Source of the DNA: Curvularia sp. ZM96
Taxonomy: Eukaryota; Ascomycota; Dothideomycetes; Pleosporales; Pleosporaceae
NCBI GenBank assembly: GCA_022457065.1
Contig: JAJGBQ010000002.1
Coordinates: 372,001 to 436,000, forward strand
DNA length: 64,000 bases
Reading direction: 5' to 3'
Positions 12,179 through 23,018 of this stretch are shown piece by piece; the stretch's first letter is position 1; the number at the start of each line of letters is the position of its first letter. The notes below the pieces were generated by a model. That model saw only the letters and a program-made list of their open reading frames with translations. It had not been told where the DNA came from and made no database searches. A program made the position numbers and the translations under genes.

Positions 12179-12750
12179 GGCAGTTATTTACAGGCGAGTT
12201 TGTGGTATTGAGGAAGCGATTGACAAAATAGTAGAATCGATGTTGCAACAAATTAGTGAATGCACAAAAAGTTGGTTCACTATGCGGATTTCTGAGGCGG
12301 TCGCGTTTGAATGATTGATATCTCTTAGTCCTCTGCCTCCTCGTGCGAACAGGAGGTAATATCAAGAAGAATGGGTGATAATGGAAGAGAAAAGAGATAC
12401 TGATTTGTGCGTAAGATACATAGCATCAACCAGTCTTAAGTACGCAATTGATTCACTGTTCACATAGAAAGCCCATTTGTGCTTTGATAAGCGCAGCATG
12501 GAAATACAGGGACTGCCCTTGCAGACCCACGGGGGGTAAGATGATCGCATGCTTACAGCGGGTTGATAATGACAGGGTTGTGTTCCTCCCAATGTGGTAG
12601 TGGTTTCACTAATCTTGATTTAGTAACCCGGACAAGCGTATGCGCTGCTGAGCCCCCAAGGACAATAGAGGGGTTTTGCGGCAAATCAGCATCGGAATCC
12701 AGCTTCCGTGTCTGCCAGATACGGAAGCCGATTTGCCATCTTATTTTTTA
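12179..12750. other. 5' flank of the recombinase gene
   Basis: Normal-composition DNA between the captain-type gene and the start of the RIP-degraded island at about 12,750. It holds the recombinase promoter and the compound inverted repeat at 12680-12737. An element edge could fall here, but no target duplication could be defined. Confidence 0.4.
12680..12737. repeat. Compound inverted repeat (hairpin)
   Basis: Outer arms GGCAAATC (12680-12687) and GATTTGCC (12730-12737); inner arms CTTCCGT (12703-12709) and ACGGAAG (12721-12727). The left side also contains CGGAA that can pair with the adjacent TTCCG, so alternative folds exist. It is the last normal-composition sequence before the AT-rich island. 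Confidence 0.6.
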
Positions 12751-13598
12751 AGATAGTAATTAAGTAAAAAAGAGTTAAAAGAAGCGTTAGCCTATAACTA
12801 GCCTAAGTTAGTTAACTATTTAGGTAGTAATAGTCTAGTTATTAGAAGGTCTATACTAGAGGTAGAACTTCTCTTAGCCTACTCTTTTATATAATTCTAA
12901 AGATTTAGAATAGTATAATCTTAATTAGCGTATAAGCGCTCTAGCGCCTTAGCCTCTAGAAGCTCACGTTAGAGATAGGATGTCTCTACAGTAGCCTTTA
13001 AAGTCTTAGCGGCTAGAAGGGCTTGACGCTCCTTAGTATAGGTAATCTTAAGACGCTTCTACTACTTCTTAGTCTAAACCTTCTTCTACTCTTCTTTAGA
13101 AATAAATAGGCTATACTTAGCTATAATAGAAATATACCTAGCGTAATAACTAGTCGTAGTATCTATAAAATAATAAAGATTTTTCTCTTTATAGCGCTTA
13201 TAGTAGAAATTTATTTTAAAGTTCTATTTCTTTATATAGTTAGCATAAGCACGACGCTTAGTAGTTAAATTTTGCGTATAGTTACGACGAGAAGACTAAA
13301 TCTTAGGTATAGTTAAGAAGATATAAAGGAAAGAACGCTTATAATATAATAGGCGTACCTCTATACTTATTTACGCCGCTAGCGCTAAGCAATATATAGA
13401 AAAACGATAATCTAGAGTATTAGAATAATAGCCCTAAGAGAGGGAATAATATTATAAGTAATAGCAAAAGATCTCTTCTAAACAATAGCTGTAGGTTAGA
13501 GACTATTAGGCGCTACGTTAAAAGGTAATAATTACCGCGGGGTGGCGATTACGTAATTAACATTACGCCAAGATTGCCGTTAGGCGCTAGTGTATAAT

Positions 13599-13866
13599 TG
13601 TAACGGCACACTATCAAACCAACCTAGTGGCCATTCAGCCGATAGATCCAGGATCAGACCGAACTAGATCCGAGTCGGACCCGTATCGGCCAGTATAAGT
13701 ACAGACTATCCCATATAGTTATTCTATAGATTTTTGATATTCTTTCGTGCAAGGCCTATAGGTGTCTATCGAATCAAGGCTTAATTGACGTCCCACGCAC
13801 TCCCATATGCCTCTGAGTGACTCTACAGCCGGTACTGATCCGACCAGACTTGCCTGTGCCGTTACA
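13599..13866. mobile_element. Solo LTR, 268 bp
   Basis: Starts TGTAACGGCACA and ends TGTGCCGTTACA, a perfect 12-bp terminal inverted match with TG...CA ends. It is flanked on both sides by ATAAT (13594-13598 and 13867-13871), a 5-bp target duplication as expected for an LTR retrotransposon. Its interior keeps normal GC and is not TpA-saturated, unlike the island around it, so it probably inserted after the island was mutated. No internal retroelement sequence adjoins it. Confidence 0.85.
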
Positions 13867-14013
13867 ATAATAGTAGGGCATATGTGATGGTAACTATTAG
13901 GGATATTAGGCTAAGACTTAGGATGAGAGTGATAGTAGTGATGGTAGACAGGATGATAACGGGTATAAGAATAGGTTAGATTTTATTATTATATTCGTTG
14001 TAGTCAACTCTTA

Positions 14014-14077
14014 ACGTACCTCACGGGTTCGCGGTCTACATGGGTTCGCGGTCCACTTTTACTAAGACCCTACTAAA
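14014..14077. repeat. Left terminal inverted repeat
   Basis: Begins ACGTACCTCACGGGTTCGCG. It contains two tandem copies of a 17-bp unit of the form CACGGGTTCGCGGTCCA, the second directly after the first. It differs from the right copy at three sites, all T here against C in the partner, consistent with RIP. Confidence 0.85.
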
Positions 14078-15811
14078 TCTACTATATTATAGCCTAATAT
14101 AACCTACTCTAGGCCTATTTAGGGTAATATAATATAAGATATTATTTAGAGAGTACTTCTACTATATACTTGCACGTTCGCGCGTTATGTCTAGTTCTAT
14201 TGTACTATCTATACCGTCGTTAAGACGGTTTACCTACTTTAGCGCGCTTCTACTTCTTTAACTTCTTTCTATTACTACGCACTCTAAAGTTCTAAAGAGT
14301 AGCTAAGCGTGCTCTATCTTTAACTATTAAGATTCTCTCTACCTAAACCTGCTTTCTTTTGTGCGATTTTCGTCGCGTTACGGCCTTATTTACTATCTTA
14401 AGCTTAGCTATCTTCTATTGCGCTAATACTAGCTTATACGTGATAATAGCTACCCTCTTTAAGATCTTCTTAAAGGCTTCTACTATAGACGTTAGTGAGC
14501 TATTTATATATCTTTTAATTCTTTATTTTACTAGCGTTAATTGCGACTTTAATTCTAGGGTATTACTAGATATTTACGACACCTAGGGCTAGTTATTAAT
14601 AGGTAGGAGTAATAGAGTGCGTAACTAGATATTAAGAGTAGATATAACCTATTCTAGATTAAATAGGACTAATTCTACGCCTCAAAACTCTTTTTAGATA
14701 TTACTAGTAGTAAACGAGACGTTAAAAGCCTACTTAAAGTAAGATAGGAACTTTTATTTAGTAATATAGTTAATATAAGTACGTATAAGCGATTCGACTT
14801 AGCGCCTATAGATCTACTTTAAAGAGATAAAATAGCCTATATTAAGCGGCTATAAGAGGTAAGACGAGTGTAGAGATATATAAAGAGTAATAATATTATT
14901 ATCTTTATAGTATTTTTAGAAATCTAGCAAGTTATAGCTCTTATAGCTATTAATAATAAGTAGATAGTAGGTACTAACTATCTTCTTCTTTATATACTTA
15001 TTAAAGTGCTTTAGCTACGCAAGACTATACTTATTAGTTATCTAGCTATTTTTAGAGACTCTAATAATCTAGTTCTAGAGTATATTACTATCCTTATACT
15101 AGCTTAAGAGGTAGTAGCGCGCCTTAAGAATAATAAAGAGTGGAATCGTCTACCTAGTCGTATTAATACCTTAGATAACCGTCGCCTACTCTCTATTACT
15201 AGACTAGATAGTCTTTAGTCGTCCGCGTCTCTCTAATACTATAATAATAGCTCTAGAGGTAATCTAGCCTATTATAAAGTCTATCTTATTAAAGTTATAC
15301 GTGTTGTTATTCTAGATACTATACTTAACTTTTATATTAGCTACTAGGCTAAACTAGTCTTAAATAGTCTTTAGGTTCTTATAGAGGGCTCTCTTATAGT
15401 CGTACTTGCGATTAAACTTCGTTCTAAGCTTAGCATAGCGCTTAACAAACGTACTAGACTAGTTTTAGCTAATCTAGTCTAGATTACGCTTAGCGCGTAA
15501 AGAATTAGCTATATTAGCTATATCTATAAGCCTAGAAGGAAATCTACGTAAATTAAGATTAAGTATATACTAAATAACTACGTTTTTCTTAAGCTTAGAT
15601 AGATTTATTATTATAGACCTACGATCTACTTATAAAGCCCGTCTGTCGCGTCTTTAACGTAGTATTATTTAAGAGACGTTATAAAGAGCTATAGCGTGTT
15701 GTTCTAAGAGATTCGCGTTCTATTTAAGAGCTTAAAGAGTAAGCTATATTTAATATTTACTAGAAGGCTATAACTACTATTATTATTATAATATTTGTAG
15801 GTAGTAGGTAT

Positions 15812-15875
15812 TTTAGTAGGGTCTTGGTAAAAGTGGACCGCGAACCCGTGTGGACCGCGAACCCGTGAGGTACGT
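15812..15875. repeat. Right terminal inverted repeat
   Basis: Reverse complement of the left repeat over 64 bp with three differences. Both 17-bp internal units are unmutated here, so this copy is closer to the original end. Confidence 0.85.
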
Positions 15876-16333
15876 TATACTACTATAGTATAACCCTAAG
15901 TTAGAGTTAGCTTAGAGTTAAGCTCTAGCTCTAGCTCTAACTCTTAATATAGCGACTACTCTATATAGCTATATATACAAAGCTATAAGTATCGCGCTAC
16001 TATTAGAGAGACTAAAAAAGACTTTCTTAGTTACTATATATACTATAATAGCCTCTAGGACTTATACTAGGATATACTTAGAGTTAAGTAAGCTCTAACG
16101 CTAAGCCTATTTTAGCGCGGTTTAGAGATATTAAAATTCGTGGTTTAGGGGGTACAAAACGGCCTAATCTAGATAGAAACCCTAACGCTAAACCTAATTT
16201 AGCACGGTTCGGGCCCTAACCCGCGCCTCATATTGGTTAGGCTAGCGAGATACGCTTGGACCAACACGCAACGTCAGCGCCACGCGGGGTCTGAGCAACC
16301 TACAGTAGCAAAAACGCTGGTGCCGACCAAGGG

Positions 16334-16962
16334 ATGTCACTTCTGACAGAGAACGAACCTGGTTACGAGGGGGAGCTATTCGCCATTGAAGGGGACGCAG
16401 ACAATGAGATTTCTAAGAAAAAATCTAAGGAGCAGCCACCCGAGGCAATATACAAGAAGAAGCTAATACCTGGTCAATGGGACGATTTTACAGTAAGAGC
16501 GTGTCCCTACCCTCAATATTGTGATAATTTGTGACCACGAAAAGCGTATCGTAAACGAGGAAGTGAAAAAGCTCCAAAAACAGAATAATGAAGTTACATG
16601 GTCATTAATTCCTGATGGCACACAAACTAAAGTGCTAGATTCAATTCTGGATGAACTTAAGAAAAAGGGATTTCCTGAAGCTGAAGAGAGAGAAAAAGCT
16701 GTCGTGAACATCTTAGGGCAAAGGTTAAGGAAACGTAAATACGATGGCACGTCAAGCGATCCGCTCCTGAATGCCTGGTGCTAACGATAGCTTAGAGAAT
16801 ACGAGGAAAAAAAATAAAGATGCGCAGAAAGAGAATGCGCAACAAAAGGAAGAAGAGAAAGCGCAGAAAGAGGATACGCGGTCAAAAGCCGCGCACAAGA
16901 CACGCTTGCCTTGGGACCCAGTCCGGGATGCCGTGGAAAATTTACCCTCGAATGAGCGATAA
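16334..16962 (+). CDS. Charged coiled-coil orphan protein, 171 aa
   Basis: Three-exon model: 16334-16492, 16545-16734 and 16796-16962. The second intron has a GTAAAT donor, a perfect GCTAAC branch site and a TTAG acceptor, and it joins two ORFs that otherwise overlap out of frame. The product is highly charged: an acidic N-terminus, a predicted helical middle (IVNEEVKKLQKQNNE; VLDSILDELKKKG) and a Lys/Glu/Gln-rich segment near residues 118-150. No signal peptide or membrane helix is seen, and I do not recognise the family. It sits directly beside the RIP island, so it may be a lineage-specific or mobile-element-associated gene. Confidence 0.5.
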
Positions 16963-17662
16963 CGTGGGCCACACCTGGAGGGCAAAGGGCTTCACTAAGT
17001 TATGCACATTATTTCAAATAAACCCGTTTTTGCCACGAACATGACATGACTCTCTACCTGTTCTTATCATAGTACACTCTGACATATTTGGCTACATGCC
17101 GAACCATTGCTGCTTAAATCTATCAACAGCCATTGCTGACCGCTTGAGATGGTAGAGAGGCAGTTGAAATGACACGATGTGGGGGGTATCCAAGGAAAGC
17201 CTCAGTGTAAGCTGTCGCTCAATCCCCATTAACGCCTGTGGTTGGTTCTCCTCGAGGCATTACGTACCTAACGCACTTGCTGTGGCCGATCCCACAACCC
17301 AATCTAACCCAGCCAAAGGCTCGTAGTTGCGTGTGGCTGCAAAGCAGTGTCCAAGCTTATGACATCGGGATAGAGGACCGATTTCGTGTAGATGACGTGA
17401 AAGCCAACAATTTATTTGCCGCGGGTATGAAGCGCCTGCTATTGTCGTTAAGTAGTCTGATTAATGCATTCGTGATCTTTCTGTGGGATTCGATAGGCCC
17501 TTGAATAAGGAGCATGTTAAGTAAGCGGAGCATAGGGATACGTTGTAAGTGAAAGGATCGTAGGATTCGCTATTTTGTGACTTGTTTTGGATGTACAGAC
17601 ATGGCGTGTCACATCCCTTTGCAGGTAAGTGGCGTTGTCTGCAATACGTCGCATGCGTATAG
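16963..17662. other. Intergenic, nothing recognised
   Basis: Only an 88-codon frame at 17238-17504 without family resemblance. No repeats seen. Confidence 0.4.
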
Positions 17663-19085
17663 TTACAAGCCTATTAACATTTCTTTAGTATCTTCAACTG
17701 TTCCAAAGGCTGCGTACCTATTTTCAAAAGTGCTATCAGTAACAATACCAAATCTAACCTTGAGATCCAGGAGTTCCTTAGGCACTTCAGTCTGACCTCC
17801 AAGACTGGCCTCCTTTGCAAGTTGATTCATAGCTCCATCAGAGTGTGTTGTTGTGCACATGATCTGAAGGAAACCACCTGAGGATGCTGGTGTACCATTC
17901 TGAAGCAGCGCACCGAAGCCAAGGACGAGAAAACCTAGGCAAATATCAAGAGCACTAACATATGAGCTAATAAGTGGTAGCATATTGAAAACGTAGGCGG
18001 GTCTGTGAATGGTACTTATTGCAGTTGTCCAGTTTCTGAGTTCGGAGTCGTTGAGTATGGATATAGTAATATTCTTCATGAAATCCTCAACCACAGACGG
18101 CGATAGATCAAACAGAATGTCAGCAAAGCCGAGGGCCTCTTGCTTGTAGACTGGATATGCCCGTCGAAATTCTTGTATAATGGTATTAACTGTGAAGTAA
18201 CCCTCGCCAGCTATAACATATTAGAATATGTGCTATTATATGCGCGCGTGTGTGTGGGTGTAGGTATAGTGCTTACCGAATCCTGAGATAGTCCCACTTA
18301 AAGCCTTGACGAGAGTGTCTTTGATAGCGCGTAGCTGACTCCCGTGGAAGATATCAAGCAGTTGTTCATTAGTAAAGTTATTATAGGTCGCCCCATTATT
18401 ATAAATAAAACAATCTCCCTCGGTTCGTGTAGATTGGATAACATCGTAAAATAAAGAGAAACGCCGCAACAATGAAGCGTTCAGTGGCTGCCCTTCGGTG
18501 ACTTTAACAGTGACGCTTTGTGTGAAGTTAAGATATTTTATGTGCGCCTTGTATACTGAGTCAAACATCATGCAACTTGTATATGCTAGCTTATTAGTTT
18601 CATGATTCTTGTAGCTCAGATCAAAGACAAACTGGTCTCCGAACTGATATGGCGCAGCCATGAAATTTCTAGAAATCGCTCTCCATACGGAATTCCCACC
18701 TTCAAATCGGCTTTCATTACTGTAAGAATCAAAAACATATTTTTCTAGATCTGGGTTTGAAATGGTTTCCTGGCAATGCAGATTTGGAGTAGCAAAGACT
18801 AGAGTATAGGAACAGTTCGCTCCACAAGGTGACTCGTGGGTGATGTATGAACCTTCTAAGATCGTTCGTTTCGCTATTCCTGAGTATCGTACATGAGGGA
18901 CTCTGAATTCTCGGTAAGCGTTGTGAACAAGGAGTGAGAAACAAACAAGCTTACTGGTATTCACCATCACCGCCCGTCGTGAACATGGCGCGAGAGAAAT
19001 ACTCAGCACCAGATTCATTATCACGGTAGTCGACATTGAGTATAGGAACCTTGATTGAGATGTTAAAGTAGATCTCTACTCTAGG
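17663..19085 (-). pseudogene. 5'-truncated fungal membrane/extracellular protein gene
   Basis: Remaining exons are about 19085-18955, 18902-18277 and 18210-17663. The true upstream frame reads VPILNVDYRDNESGAEYFSR and splices (GTAAGC...TTCAG) into QVPHVRYSG, so the in-frame ATG at 19036 is not the real start. The protein has a Cys-rich extracellular-type segment (SPCGANCSYTLVF...LHCQE), many N-glycosylation sequons, a C-terminal hydrophobic helix (about SALDICLGFLVLGFGALL) and a cytosolic tail. This resembles a large fungal family of multi-exon membrane proteins whose N-terminal helices are missing here. The coding sequence runs into the TpA-rich repeat at about 19085, implying truncation by insertion or RIP leakage. 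Confidence 0.6.
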
Positions 19086-19247
19086 TAGTAAACTAAACCC
19101 CGCTATTATAATATTATAACTTAGTAGTAAAGAATAGGTAAAGACGTAACTTAGAAAAACTATAGCTCTCAGTAGTATTATCTATCCTAAGCCTCTTAAG
19201 ACGATCCTATAGCTACTAGGATAGTAGTAGCCTAAGAAGAAGGATAT

Positions 19248-19445
19248 TATTAGAAACTAGCCTAATCTAGGCTAATCTAATCTTATTTAGCTTTATCTTA
19301 CTTATCTTAGTTAGCCGTGGACTACATATATCTATTAATTACTAGAGTAGCTTACTAGTGATTCGTCTCGCATAAATACAACTGATTGCTTACCTATTTG
19401 TCTGATATCTCTCGTGCTGTACCTCATCTAGTCAATAGTCTAATA
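19248..19445 (-). mobile_element. RIP-mutated LTR, relative of the 41.5-kb solo LTR
   Basis: The reverse complement aligns with 41501-41688, for example around GCGAGACGAATCACTAGT and GTACAGCACGAGA. Differences are mostly C-to-T or G-to-A. Ends are TATTAG...CTAATA instead of TGTTAG...CTAACA. No target duplication remains. Confidence 0.7.
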
Positions 19446-19619
19446 TTAGTAATATATTTAGATTCTATAGATATAAGATGAAGAAGTATAGTTAATAGAT
19501 AGTAGATAATACTGTCTTTAGTCATTTTCTTTATTACTTTCCTTTATTACTCTCTTTAATTATTTTCTTTATTTTAGACTAAGCTTAATAGAACTAAGGC
19601 TCTTAGATAGAGAAGATTT

Positions 19620-19880
19620 ATACTAGTATATAGTATAACTAGTTACCTATCTAGTTACGTACTAAAGTCTTAAATAGTATATATAGTCCCTCTAGAAGAG
19701 AGAGAGAGAGAGAATATAAACCTTATAATATAACAAACTATCTACTTTTTAATTTTACTTATAGATAGAATGTAACTTTTCTCTTATATTCCTCTCTTCT
19801 CTTAGTAACTGCTATAGTAACTAATCTACCATCGTCTACTCTAGTAGGTACTGTGGCCTCATACTATCTACACCCTTACA
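19620..19880 (+). mobile_element. RIP-mutated LTR, relative of the 51.0-kb solo LTR
   Basis: Aligns collinearly with 51027-51273; the best block is TCGTCTACTCTAGTAGGTAC followed by TGTGGCCTC, and both end in CACCCTTACA. The left boundary is approximate because the first 100 bp are strongly mutated. Confidence 0.65.
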
Positions 19881-19957
19881 CTATCTAAGACCTAAGCACG
19901 TAACTAGTTAGGTGACTAGCTAGAAGACGTGCGTTACCTAACTAGTCACACTATACA

Positions 19958-21469
19958 CTAGCACATTATGCGCATTATCAAACCACTTCCCCAAGCTAAG
20001 ATTGAAGGATCACTCGCTGCGTTACAAAGTCTGAACCACGGGGAAGAGGTGGAGATCTTGCTAAAACCAATTTGCCGATTCGGTGTTGCGGAAAAAGGTG
20101 GCGGTGAAAAAGAAAAAAGAAAAAAAAAAGGCTCTACTGTCTGATAATACATGCGAAGGCTTAAAGAGAGTGTTCAAGTGGACAAGCGGCATGGCGCGTA
20201 AGTAGAGAACATGGGTGACTCAGGGCGTGATCTGATGTATGCAAAGGTTAGCGCATGGGTGGAGTAGCGAGATAACAGGCGAGATAGCTTTTCGCTGACA
20301 GCATGCAGATTAATGTGTGTCAGCAAGGATAGCGTTCCAAATCCATTCGGTTCGTCGATTAGGTAAAAGGATCGACACTGCTTGCAGGTGCATTGCGCCC
20401 GCGAAGCCGTACTGTGACAAGGTCCTGCAGCTAAGATATTCTTTGCCGGGTAGAACCTCCCTTACGCAAAGGAGTAAGTGGTGCAGGGATATGCGCATCA
20501 AAGCCGTCCATCACCAGCCCAAATCCTAGCTAGTGTGACAGACCCTAGTCAAGAGCTGGTAAGCTCTCCTTGCGAGAGAATCTTTAGGCTATTTTGCTCT
20601 TTCCGCAGAGCCTCTCTTCATTGCTGGTGCAAGATGAACTTTGCATTAATGAGGCTGGCTCTCGCGTGTCTCTGTGGCGGGCTCTTTACGTATATGACTA
20701 ACTCAAGTAGGTGGTTAAGTTATCCTCATCTACATGTATAGGTAGCAAGACCTCGCTAGTTGTCTAGGTTAATGTCGTTAGCATGCGCAAAGCGGTAGAG
20801 TTTCAAGGTGCATGAAAGAAAAGTCCGCCGCAGCCAGCCTTGCTCGAAGGAGCGGGAGTTGTTAGCGTTTGCAGGTGATAGACAGGTGCTGTAGGTGATT
20901 AGCAGATTACGGGATGCTTGTCAAAGATGAGTGTTTGTTAAGTGCGCGTCAATTTGCGAGGAGCAAGTACGAGGTACAACAAGAGATTACACTGTTTGTG
21001 ATCACATTACGTAAGGTGCCCCCGTTAGGAAGGCAGAGCTTGTTGAGCGCAAACGCTTACTAAGTATGTGTAAGAAATCTGGATAGATGCGAGACAAAGT
21101 CATAGATTGGCCTGTTTTCTTGAGTATCTACAGGTGCCCCTCCTGTAGACGACATGCAATAGTTCCCATACGCTTAGACGTACTCGTGTATGCATAAAAT
21201 CCCCACAGTATGAAAGGCAGCACTAGCAATAATTGAAGGCGGTAGATTGATGAACTGATGGGGTGGATGTGCAAGTACGGATCTCGTTTGTGTCAATGAA
21301 CCCAAATTGGCCGTTTCTCGGCCGTTGAAACATAGTTCTCCTTGAGCACGTGGATGATTGACCCACCATCCATAACGCTGGGTATCGAAGACGCGTTCTA
21401 TGCGCCGCTTAAGTGATATCTCACTTCGCTCGAACTACCTACTGTTTCACTACTGCAGTCTTGCGAAAA
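19958..21469. other. Intergenic, nothing recognised
   Basis: About 1.5 kb of ordinary composition with only short frames; it lies between the RIP island and the 3' end of the regulator-like gene. Confidence 0.45.
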
Positions 21470-23018
21470 CTATTGCCTCAGTATTTTAGAACGCGTAACT
21501 CGCTCCAATGAATCTTCCACGGCCTTCCATGACCCCATATATCCGTCCATCCACAGCACGCCTTTGACTTCCTTTATCACGTCTTCCCATATAGCGAGCC
21601 TCATTTTGCCTATAACCATAGCCAGTCTAATCGCAAACTCTTCCCGCTCGACATCTTTCTCCTCTTCTCGCGCAGCATGTGCTAAGGTCCACAACAATAG
21701 AACACGGAGCTTGCCCCACTCTGTAAAGTGCCTGTTTAGGATAGCGAAGAGGTTCCGTCTTATTCTTTTGGTATGGACTACGTGTATACCGAAGGAGCGC
21801 CATATTGGTGCGAGAAATAGAAGGGTCCCTAATCGACATACTTCTTCAATGATCGAGGCTCGAGTGGGAGTGGTGTTTAGATGAATAGGGCGCAATGAGA
21901 GAAGGCGATAGAGAATCGCCTCCATCCATGTGTTTGGCGGCTTCTCTGGGTCTGACAAGAGTGCTGAGAGTACCTCGTACATTGATATCCACTCTCGTGC
22001 TTCTGGGATTTCCTCACTCCATATCTTACCGATAAAGCTCGGTCTAGCTGAAGGATGCCAGTTAAAAGGTAGCGCGATAGTCTGAAGCCATGTTGCAGGC
22101 AGAGGAAGATGTGGCGAAACGTCTTGAGAGAAGGAACCGCAGATATCAGTCCTATAATGGATACACTGTTAGTAAGCTCAACTTTGCACACCCACAATAA
22201 GTCGCATACCATGACAGTGTGATGTGCAACTGCTCATTACCCAACATCCAAAAGCCACCTCTGAGCTCAATCATCTTGAGCAGCCCATTCATGTGCCAGT
22301 TCCATCCGGCGAAGTTACCTATCACATACTGTAAGCCTTACAGATTAGTTGTTGCGCAAAAGAAGCCTTTAGAGAGACGCAAAACCTTACATCGTATGTG
22401 AGGAAGCCACTCATACTCCCTATCACGCTATCACTTGTATGCTGTTCTGGATCTTCTAGTCGCTGATGCATCATTTGAATTGCTTTGTTGTGTAACTTGA
22501 GGCTTTCTGTTGTATCTCTAGTCAGGAGCTTTCCGCCTCGAAGTATCTGACCGTATAACGCAGAGTTGGAAAGGACTGTTTGAAACGACAGCTCGTCGTG
22601 GAAGCCGACGAATGACCAAGCGGAGCGAAGGGCTAGGGAATGGCCCTCATTGGTTTCGAAGACTTTGGACGTGTTAGTGAAACAGTAGATATAAGCTGCG
22701 TATGAGTTAATTGTACTCCTTACTATTACTATAAATGCTACTCGCATAAGCATCCACAGTGAAAGGGCAACTTGCAAATGGGTCCAGCGTTTCTAGTCCA
22801 ATCCTTGACAGTGCTACAGCACCTGAAGGAACATATTCAGAAGGCTGTAGCTCAAAAACGAGCTGGAGCCTTCTCTTCCTAGGGTTCCGCATCCTTCGCA
22901 TCCTGCCAACATGCGTCATTGCCTTATGTCGAATATAGTACATCGTGTCCCGATCCCTGAGTTCATTCGGGTGGGATAGGTTGATGAAGGTGAAGCTGGA
23001 TTGATTATGAGCATTCAT
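21470..23018 (-). CDS. Fungal transcription-factor-like protein lacking a zinc cluster, 460 aa
   Basis: Four exons: 23018-22742, 22695-22391, 22328-22210 and 22151-21470; introns of 46, 62 and 58 nt all keep frame. The N-terminus has a basic segment (RHKAMTHVGRMRRMRNPRKRR) instead of a Zn2Cys6 cluster. The rest is helical and resembles the middle-homology region of fungal Zn2Cys6 regulators (HNKAIQMMHQRLED; GNFAGWNWHMNGLLKMIELRGG is the typical pattern). Proteins of this type are common in Pleosporales and are usually annotated as fungal-specific transcription-factor-domain or hypothetical proteins. Without a DNA-binding domain, a regulatory role is inference. No cluster partner is obvious next door. 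Confidence 0.75.

Larger units (their letters stand above)
14014..15875. mobile_element. RIP-degraded Tc1/mariner-type transposon (Molly-like)
   Basis: Bounded by 64-bp terminal inverted repeats and by TA on both sides (14012-14013 and 15876-15877), the target duplication of the Tc1/mariner superfamily. The total length is 1,862 bp, which is the length I recall for the Molly element of Parastagonospora nodorum; that identity is inference from length and superfamily only. The interior is TpA-rich with no transposase frame longer than about 75 codons, so it is inactive. Confidence 0.82.
12751..16250. repeat. RIP-degraded AT-rich island
   Basis: About 3.5 kb of sequence saturated with TpA and nearly devoid of coding potential, typical of repeats hit by RIP (C-to-T at CpA). 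It contains a solo LTR (13599-13866), a Tc1/mariner-type relic (14014-15875) and, near the right edge, two related 33-bp direct repeats (16093-16125 and 16180-16212). The left 850 bp (12751-13598) must derive from another repeat that I cannot classify. Confidence 0.8.
19086..19957. repeat. RIP-degraded AT-rich island with two LTR relics
   Basis: TpA-saturated tract with two mutated LTR copies (19248-19445 and about 19620-19880), a (GA)n microsatellite near 19700-19713 and, at its right end, a 10-bp-stem inverted repeat (CTAGTTAGGT at 19904, ACCTAACTAG at 19936). No coding potential. Confidence 0.75.

Noticed and set aside
1..12750. Calling a complete Starship element from the captain gene to the left window edge
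   Set aside because: No opposite end, direct repeat or cargo signature is visible, and the neighbouring genes look like conserved core genes.
16545..16784. Gene ending at TAA 16784
   Set aside because: That TAA is part of a GCTAAC branch site; splicing 16735-16795 extends the protein in frame to 16962.
18236..19036. A 266-codon ORF starting at ATG 19036
   Set aside because: Its first about 40 codons are out of frame with the homologous upstream sequence and include an intron; the coding frame actually enters from above 19036.
20478..20741. An ORF with a hydrophobic stretch resembling a signal peptide
   Set aside because: The hydrophobic part is late in the frame, followed by a very short tail, and no splice extension was found.
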